From: UBA9732 sp963649615 | GTDB taxonomy: Bacteria > Spirochaetota > Spirochaetia > Sphaerochaetales > Sphaerochaetaceae | Assembly (NCBI GenBank): GCA_963649615.1 | Contig: CAVJIN010000005.1 | Location: 6,218 to 70,217, forward strand | Reading direction: 5' to 3' | DNA: 64,000 nt | In this document: positions 59,310 through 64,000 of the stretch, in pieces | Numbering within the stretch: the first letter of the stretch is position 1 | Layout: each line of letters opens with the position of its first letter | Translations under genes and position numbers: made by a program | Notes under the pieces: model-generated | What the model saw: the letters and a program-made list of their open reading frames with translations, nothing else | The model's database searches: none | Told to the model about the DNA's origin: nothing

Positions 59310-61502
59310 TTAAGAAATATCGGAATTCTTTGGACCAATTTGCTCAAAACCAAGCAAAGCTCTAACTTCTCTGTCATCCAAGGTTTCTTTCGCAATCAAT
59401 TCATTAGCAAGAGTATCCAACTGATCTCTATTTTCTTCAAGTATTCTGGTTGCATCTTTCATGCATTCGTCCAAAATTGAGTTTACTTCTGCATCAATTT
59501 GTCTAGCTGTCTCTTCACTGTAGTCTTTGTGCTGAGCAATTTCACGACCAAGGAATAAAGGCTCACCCTCTGACCCCAAGGAAATAAAGCCCAATTTACT
59601 CATACCAAATTCTGTAACCATTCTTCTTGCAATCTCTGTTGCCTGCTTGATATCAGAACTTGGACCTGTAGAGGTTTGGCCATTAAGCATCTTCTCAGCA
59701 ATATAACCACCCATTGCCATCTTAATGTGGCTCAGGAGAGTACTCTTTTTCATATAAGACTGATCATTCTCTGGAAGTCCCATTGTTACACCGCCAGCAT
59801 TTCCGTGCGGTATAATTGTTACCTTATAAAGAGGGTCAATATCCTCAAGATAGTAGAACAAAAGAGCATGTCCTGCTTCATGATAAGCTGTAAGTTTCTT
59901 ATCTTCAGCTGTCATTACATGGCTTTTTCTGGCAACACCAAGAACCATTTTATCACGTGCTTCTTCAAAATCTTTTAGAGAAACAGTAGACCTATTTGCT
60001 CTAGTAGCATACAAAGCAGCCTCATTAACCAAGTTAGCAAGATCCGCACCGGAAGCACCAGAAGTGGCTCTCGCAATAATACTTAAATCTACATCTGGGC
60101 CAAGTTTAACCTTTGCAGCATGAATTTTAAGAATATCCTCACGTTCTTGAATATCTGGAAGCGAGATTGCAACCTGTCTGTCAAAACGGCCCGGTCTAAG
60201 AAGAGCTGGGTCAAGAACATCGGCTCTATTAGTTGCAGCTATCACAATTACACCAGAAGTCGTGTCAAAACCGTCCATTTCTACAAGAATTTGGTTGAGG
60301 GTCTGCTCGCGCTCATCGTGTCCACCACCAAGACCACTTCCACGAGAACGGCCTACTGCGTCAATTTCATCTATAAAAAGGATACATGGAGCATGTTTCC
60401 TGCCCTGGTCAAAGAGGTCACGAACTCTTGCGGCTCCCATACCTACAAACATCTCAACAAAGTCTGAGCCACTTGTATGGAAGAAAGAAACACCTGCCTC
60501 GCCAGCAACAGCCTTTGCAAGAAGAGTTTTACCCGTTCCTGGAGGGCCAACCAAAAGCACACCTTTAGGAATTTTAGCACCAATGGCTTCAAACTTTTTT
60601 GGATTCTTCAAGAACTCTACAACCTCTTGAAGCTCGTACTTAGCTTCTTTCTGCCCTGCAACATCTTTGAACTTCACCTTAATGTCTTTGTCCGAGTACT
60701 GTTTTGCATGACTTTTGCCAAATTGCATGAGCTGTCCATTACCGGAAGATTGCTTGAGCAGCATAATTGTAAAGCCGATAAATATAATCCACGGAACAAG
60801 TTGAATAATCAACGAGAGAATTGAGATATCCTGATCTGAGCCTCTTACATCAACACTATACTGTTCCAAGTAGTTCAAAAGTTCCTCATCATAATAAGGA
60901 ATTCTTGTCTTGTAAGTGCCTCCATCTGTAGCAGTAAACTCAATAATTGTACTGTTTTTAATGTTAGCTGTTTTTACTTTGCCGTTTTCTACAAGAATCT
61001 TAAAGTTACTGTAAGAAATTTCTGGAGTGGAAGCTCCTTGGTTAAAGAGAGTAAATGCAAAAATGATGATTAAAACTGCAAATACAATTAACCCAACTCT
61101 ATTTTTCTTAGAGCTGAAGGGATTATCTCCATCATTTTGAGGTCTGTAGCCTTTATTTCCGCCATTACCACCATTTCCATTAGAATTGTTGTAGCCACTA
61201 GATTTATCATTATACCTAGGTCTCCAGTAATCATCTGGGTTGGTTTTCTTCTTTTCCTTTGTCTTTATATCATTAGACTCGTTGTTGGAATCATCTGGCT
61301 TGTTAGCATCAAGACCAGCAAAAGAAGTAGGCTTAACCTTTTCCATTTGATCAAAAGGAGTTTCTTTCCAATAGGACTTGGTTTTATCTGCTTCGCTTAA
61401 GCCATCGTCAGAGTTACTTACAGTATTCTCAGTCTGTGGCTCTTCAATTTTTGTCTCTTCAGGAGTCTTAGAAACTTCCTGATCTTTATCTTTTTCTTCC
61501 AT
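59310..61502 (-). CDS. ftsH: ATP-dependent zinc metalloprotease FtsH with long N-terminal extension
   Basis: This 730-residue membrane protease has AAA Walker A GPPGTGKT (about 321), CILFIDEIDAVGRSRG, second region of homology, and zinc site HEAGHALL (about 544). The two membrane helices lie at about 135-155 and 226-248, so about 130 residues precede the first helix. That extension is acidic at first and then Asn/Gly-rich. Typical FtsH starts with the first helix within 25 residues. The C-terminal coiled region is present. The gene follows tilS with a 3-base gap. Confidence 0.96.
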   Translation of the reverse strand: MEEKDKDQEVSKTPEETKIEEPQTENTVSNSDDGLSEADKTKSYWKETPFDQMEKVKPTSFAGLDANKPDDSNNESNDIKTKEKKKTNPDDYWRPRYNDKSSGYNNSNGNGGNGGNKGYRPQNDGDNPFSSKKNRVGLIVFAVLIIIFAFTLFNQGASTPEISYSNFKILVENGKVKTANIKNSTIIEFTATDGGTYKTRIPYYDEELLNYLEQYSVDVRGSDQDISILSLIIQLVPWIIFIGFTIMLLKQSSGNGQLMQFGKSHAKQYSDKDIKVKFKDVAGQKEAKYELQEVVEFLKNPKKFEAIGAKIPKGVLLVGPPGTGKTLLAKAVAGEAGVSFFHTSGSDFVEMFVGMGAARVRDLFDQGRKHAPCILFIDEIDAVGRSRGSGLGGGHDEREQTLNQILVEMDGFDTTSGVIVIAATNRADVLDPALLRPGRFDRQVAISLPDIQEREDILKIHAAKVKLGPDVDLSIIARATSGASGADLANLVNEAALYATRANRSTVSLKDFEEARDKMVLGVARKSHVMTAEDKKLTAYHEAGHALLFYYLEDIDPLYKVTIIPHGNAGGVTMGLPENDQSYMKKSTLLSHIKMAMGGYIAEKMLNGQTSTGPSSDIKQATEIARRMVTEFGMSKLGFISLGSEGEPLFLGREIAQHKDYSEETARQIDAEVNSILDECMKDATRILEENRDQLDTLANELIAKETLDDREVRALLGFEQIGPKNSDIS

Positions 61503-61505
61503 AAG

Positions 61506-62900
61506 TTAACCTTTAGAGGTTTTTGTAAAAACCTCATTACGCACAATATATAGAGTTGAGCCGTTTGGGGCAAGTGAAGAACGAAACTTCACACAAATTC
61601 TATCAAAGCCACCATAACAGCTACCAAAAACAGCACATAAGCCGTCGTCATCCACCAAAACAGGAACCAAAGTTCTGACGTTCTGTGGAATTTTCATATC
61701 TTGTAGCAACCTTAGAACCTTTTTTGACCCGCCCTTAAGTTTTATGCTATCGCCTATTTTTGCATACCTAATTCTTGGTTGCCCCTTAAATTTTTTAGGG
61801 TCCATCCTAAGACTTTTTTCTGTTTCATAAGGTTGAGCATATTTTCCACTTAAAAAAGTTATTTTTTCAGAAAGAGTTGGGAGTAATATCTTTTGATCTT
61901 CAAAGGGGTTGAACTGCATTTCAAAGAAATTATCCTCTATTTGAACGTCTTTTTCTGAGACAAGTGGTTTAAGAGTTATAAAACCATCTTTTATTAAAAC
62001 AGTAGCCCCATTTGCACAAATTCTTTGATTTTTATCATCTACTACAGCTTTACACACCCTCATTACTAAGGTCATTGGCATTTCAGTTTGTGAAAACACA
62101 GTATTCCACAAATCAAAAAGAGCCAAAGTCTTTTTAGTGGGATTTAAAGATTTAAATGTTTCTACAGGAATATAATCTTTGAAAGTGGTTTCAGATGCAG
62201 TCAAAAACTTGGCACTTTGACTTAAAGAAAGTAAAACCTTTTCTCCATGGGGCCAAATTTCTCTAACTTTTGGAAGTATCTCATTTCTCATTTTATTTCT
62301 TGAAAAAGAAACATCCTCATTAGTAGAATCCGTACTCCAAGAAAATCCGTTTGTTCGTAAATAGGCTTCCAAATCTTTTCGCTCAAAATCCAAAAGAGGC
62401 CTAATTAAATGACGCTTGTCATCTCTTTGAGAGATACCAACTAAAGAACTTACAGGAGAACCACTAGATAAGCGCATTGCAACAGTCTCAATTTGATCTT
62501 GCCTATGATGTGCAGTAGCTATAAAAGAACAATTATGAAAAAGTCTTTTTTCTTCAAGTGCTTCATATCTTAGAACTCGTGCGGCATCTTCAATACCTCC
62601 AGAACGAGCTCTCGCCAAATCTAGAACTTGCCCTCTAACAATGGTATAAATTTCAAGTTTCACTCCAATTTTTTTACAATTGGCTTCATTTAAGGACATC
62701 TCTTGTTCTAATTCTTGGAAATCTCTTAAGTTGTGATTTACATAAACAGGATAAACTTTTTCTTTTCCAAGGACCTTTGTAGCAAGAAGTAAAAGAGCCA
62801 GTGAATCGCAACCGCCGGAAAAAGCAACAACAAGCCCATTAATTGGTTTATCGCATAGACTAAAGAGCTTTTTACAAAAGTCCTTTTCTATTGTATTCAA
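61506..62900 (-). CDS. tilS: tRNA(Ile)-lysidine synthase TilS
   Basis: This 464-residue PP-loop enzyme makes lysidine in the wobble position of tRNA-Ile(CAU). It has VVAFSGGCDSLALLLLA (about residue 24), YVNHNLRD, TAHHRQDQIETVAMRL and LIRPLLDFERKDLEAYL. The TTG at 62900 has GGAGG nine bases upstream and was chosen; an ATG at 62927 gives nine more residues but has no site. It overlaps pth by 29 bases. Its last codons, with the ftsH gap, hold a 20-base palindrome (61516-61535). Confidence 0.88.
   Translation of the reverse strand: MNTIEKDFCKKLFSLCDKPINGLVVAFSGGCDSLALLLLATKVLGKEKVYPVYVNHNLRDFQELEQEMSLNEANCKKIGVKLEIYTIVRGQVLDLARARSGGIEDAARVLRYEALEEKRLFHNCSFIATAHHRQDQIETVAMRLSSGSPVSSLVGISQRDDKRHLIRPLLDFERKDLEAYLRTNGFSWSTDSTNEDVSFSRNKMRNEILPKVREIWPHGEKVLLSLSQSAKFLTASETTFKDYIPVETFKSLNPTKKTLALFDLWNTVFSQTEMPMTLVMRVCKAVVDDKNQRICANGATVLIKDGFITLKPLVSEKDVQIEDNFFEMQFNPFEDQKILLPTLSEKITFLSGKYAQPYETEKSLRMDPKKFKGQPRIRYAKIGDSIKLKGGSKKVLRLLQDMKIPQNVRTLVPVLVDDDGLCAVFGSCYGGFDRICVKFRSSLAPNGSTLYIVRNEVFTKTSKG
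61516..61535. repeat. GAGGTTTTTGTAAAAACCTC palindrome, copy 5
   Basis: This perfect 20-base inverted repeat lies in the last codons of tilS (residues reading EVFTKTS). It is the clearest member of the family found at 10781, 22280, 45466 and 52963. Confidence 0.7.
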
Positions 62901-63465
62901 GTTGCAATTCCTCCACGGTTGCTCCATTAATAAACTTTACAATAGCCATTGCAGCATCCTTAATAGCTTTATCCAAGGCATCTTTTTTAGGGCCACTAGG
63001 TTCTCTTTGAAGAACATGATCTACAACTTCAACACCATCAGAAGGCCGTCCAATACCAATATAGATACGAATAAAATCAGTCTTTCCAAGATTTGATGCA
63101 ATACTGTTTAATCCCTTTTGGCCGGAAGCTCCACCACCCTTTTTAATTCGTAGCCCTCCAACTGCAAGATCCATGTTGTCACAAACCACAATAAAAGTAG
63201 AGTTGTTATCAAAATACTTTACCACTTCACCGCTGTTATTCATATATGTAAGAGGTTCTACCAAAGAAGCTTTTACTGAAGATTGTCTCCTTCCACTAGC
63301 ATCATTATCTTCCAATATTTTGGCCTCTCTGTATAAACGGAAACAGCGTTTCCTCAACTTAACGTGAAGAAACGCTGCTGCTTCGTTTACGGCATCAAAA
63401 CCAACATTGTGGCGAGTATGCTCATAAGTGGCTCCGGGATTACCTAAGCCAAAAACTACAATCAT
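62872..63465 (-). CDS. pth: Peptidyl-tRNA hydrolase
   Basis: This 197-residue enzyme releases peptidyl-tRNA. It has VFGLGNPGATYEHTRHNVGFDAV, where the His and Asp are catalytic, PLTYMNNSGEVV, DNMDLAVGGLRIKKGGGASGQKGLNS, and FIRIYIGIGRP. The start overlaps the stop of rplY by four bases (ATGA). Confidence 0.95.
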   Translation of the reverse strand: MIVVFGLGNPGATYEHTRHNVGFDAVNEAAAFLHVKLRKRCFRLYREAKILEDNDASGRRQSSVKASLVEPLTYMNNSGEVVKYFDNNSTFIVVCDNMDLAVGGLRIKKGGGASGQKGLNSIASNLGKTDFIRIYIGIGRPSDGVEVVDHVLQREPSGPKKDALDKAIKDAAMAIVKFINGATVEELQLEYNRKGLL

Positions 63466-63743
63466 ACAATCTGGAAATCGGCATGAAGAAGAGTATCATA
63501 CATGATATTCTCCTGAAGAGCCTTGAAGATGCACTTGTAGGTCTTGCCGTCAAGAACAATCTCACATTCGCTACCAATGCCAATCTTTCTGAGATCAAGC
63601 TCAAAATCGTGTGCATTAAGAACAATGTGGATGTTTCCATCTTTGCCATACATCTCTGCTGGGAGATAACCTGCACGAACAAGTCTTCTTGAACCTGCTG
63701 AACCAAAGTCTTCTGTTCTGAGTGTTGCGTTAATTGTAACCAT
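63462..63743 (-). CDS. rplY: 50S ribosomal protein L25 (short form)
   Basis: This 93-residue protein resembles the L25/TL5 N-terminal domain (LRTEDFGSAGSRRLVRAGYLPAEMYGKDGNIHIVLNAHDFELDLR). L25 binds 5S rRNA. It lacks the long C-terminal domain of Ctc proteins. AGGAGG precedes the ATG. The order rplY-pth-tilS-ftsH links translation quality with tRNA modification and proteolysis. Confidence 0.88.
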   Translation of the reverse strand: MVTINATLRTEDFGSAGSRRLVRAGYLPAEMYGKDGNIHIVLNAHDFELDLRKIGIGSECEIVLDGKTYKCIFKALQENIMYDTLLHADFQIV

Positions 63744-63760
63744 AATTTCCTCCTACTCTC

Positions 63761-63777
63761 ATTGGTCTTAGACCAAT
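63761..63777 (-). promoter_or_regulatory. Leader hairpin before rplY
   Basis: ATTGGTC-TTA-GACCAAT is a perfect 7-base-pair stem about seven bases upstream of the rplY Shine-Dalgarno on the minus strand. It may regulate translation of rplY. Confidence 0.45.
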
Positions 63778-63829
63778 TACCATTGAAACTTTAGCCTCTG
63801 CTTTTTCATTAATGAGGCAACCAAAAGCT

Positions 63830-63858
63830 ACTATAACAAACTATGAAAAACTTGTCCA
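63830..63858 (-). promoter_or_regulatory. Promoter of rplY series
   Basis: On the minus strand TGGACA and TATAGT are separated by 17 bases. The -35 of this promoter overlaps a TTGTCC element reading in the opposite direction toward the gene at 63882. Confidence 0.5.
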
Positions 63859-63881
63859 CACAGCAATAAAATTGTTACATT

Positions 63882-64000
63882 ATGAGCATGGCAAAAAAAA
63901 GAAACCCTATTGCATTTGTATTTGTAGCTATAATTGCAGTTATTGCAATACTTCTCGCGCTTAACCTACTTGGAGTATTAAACCTAGAAAGTAAACCTTC
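63882..64000 (+). CDS. N-terminus of a membrane-anchored protein (partial)
   Basis: A frame opening at ATG 63882 (or 63888) runs to the window end, 39 codons: MSMAKKRNPIAFVFVAIIAV followed by IAILLALNLLGVLNL. It has a basic start and one long hydrophobic helix, so it is a signal-anchored or exported protein. Too little is present to identify it. It may have a very short leader since TTACAT, a possible -10, lies just upstream. Confidence 0.55.
   Translation, partial: MSMAKKRNPIAFVFVAIIAVIAILLALNLLGVLNLESKP

Overview
The window is an AT-rich, densely packed stretch of bacterial chromosome. It most likely comes from a host-associated spirochaete of the Treponema/Sphaerochaetales type. That placement is inferred from a bacterial XPB-type helicase with its partner protein, a 29-residue AURKAIP1/COX24-like protein, lipoprotein-rich surface genes, the run rpsB-tsf-frr-uppS-cdsA-dxr-rseP, and low-G+C codon usage. 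I ran no database search. Two runs of N (29719-29720 and 53216-53283) show that this is a draft, probably metagenomic, assembly, and both runs lie in repetitive sequence.

Layout. Positions 1-1056 hold the 5' part of mfd, reading out of the window. Positions 1.1-5.2 kb carry an inositol-monophosphatase-family protein, an ACT-domain protein coupled to a YhhQ-type queuosine-precursor transporter, and a convergent nrdR/dGTPase pair concerned with dNTP pools. Positions 5.2-14.3 kb carry aroK-aroC, an XPB helicase with a translationally coupled partner, an ABC-F ATPase and a fused aroD-aroE. Positions 14.3-20.8 kb are a translation and envelope operon (rpsB, tsf; then frr, uppS, cdsA, dxr, rseP). 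Positions 20.8-25.1 kb, on the minus strand, are rpsF-ssb-rpsR-yybS-like-rplI followed by dnaB. A tiny gene (25273-25362) diverges from rpsF. Positions 25.6-28.2 kb are the methionine importer metNIQ, followed by a cation/proton antiporter.

Positions 29.6-34.5 kb hold DUF1846, DJ-1, asnS, a metallo-beta-lactamase-fold hydrolase and tRNA-Met, interspersed with copies of a non-coding repeat element. Positions 35-43 kb carry a TtcA-type enzyme, a 934-residue exported repeat protein, mutL, a lipoprotein, an acyltransferase and a dihydroorotate-dehydrogenase-like protein. Positions 43.3-47.7 kb carry a phosphoglycerate-dehydrogenase-like gene with an Lrp regulator, then recO and recJ. A lysine riboswitch (47837-47998) precedes an NhaC-family transporter. 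After it come an Lnb-like (DUF4105) membrane protein, a phosphohexomutase and tRNA-Asn. A 649-residue lipoprotein carrying the same repeat domain as the 934-residue protein lies at 53.0-55.0 kb. Positions 55.1-63.8 kb carry a 56-residue basic protein, yidD and the minus-strand series rplY-pth-tilS-ftsH-lepA-galM-udk.

Most promising for something undescribed: (1) a repeat domain of about 90 residues, present twice in one exported protein and four times in a lipoprotein that also has a C-terminal membrane anchor; (2) a dispersed, structured non-coding element with copies near 25.4, 29.7, 31.9 and 32.05 kb, three of which touch gene 3' ends; (3) a separate family of short GAGGTTTTTGCAAAAACCTC-like palindromes at gene ends; (4) two tiny basic proteins with strong expression signals; and (5) an elongator-type tRNA-Met with an abnormal T-loop.
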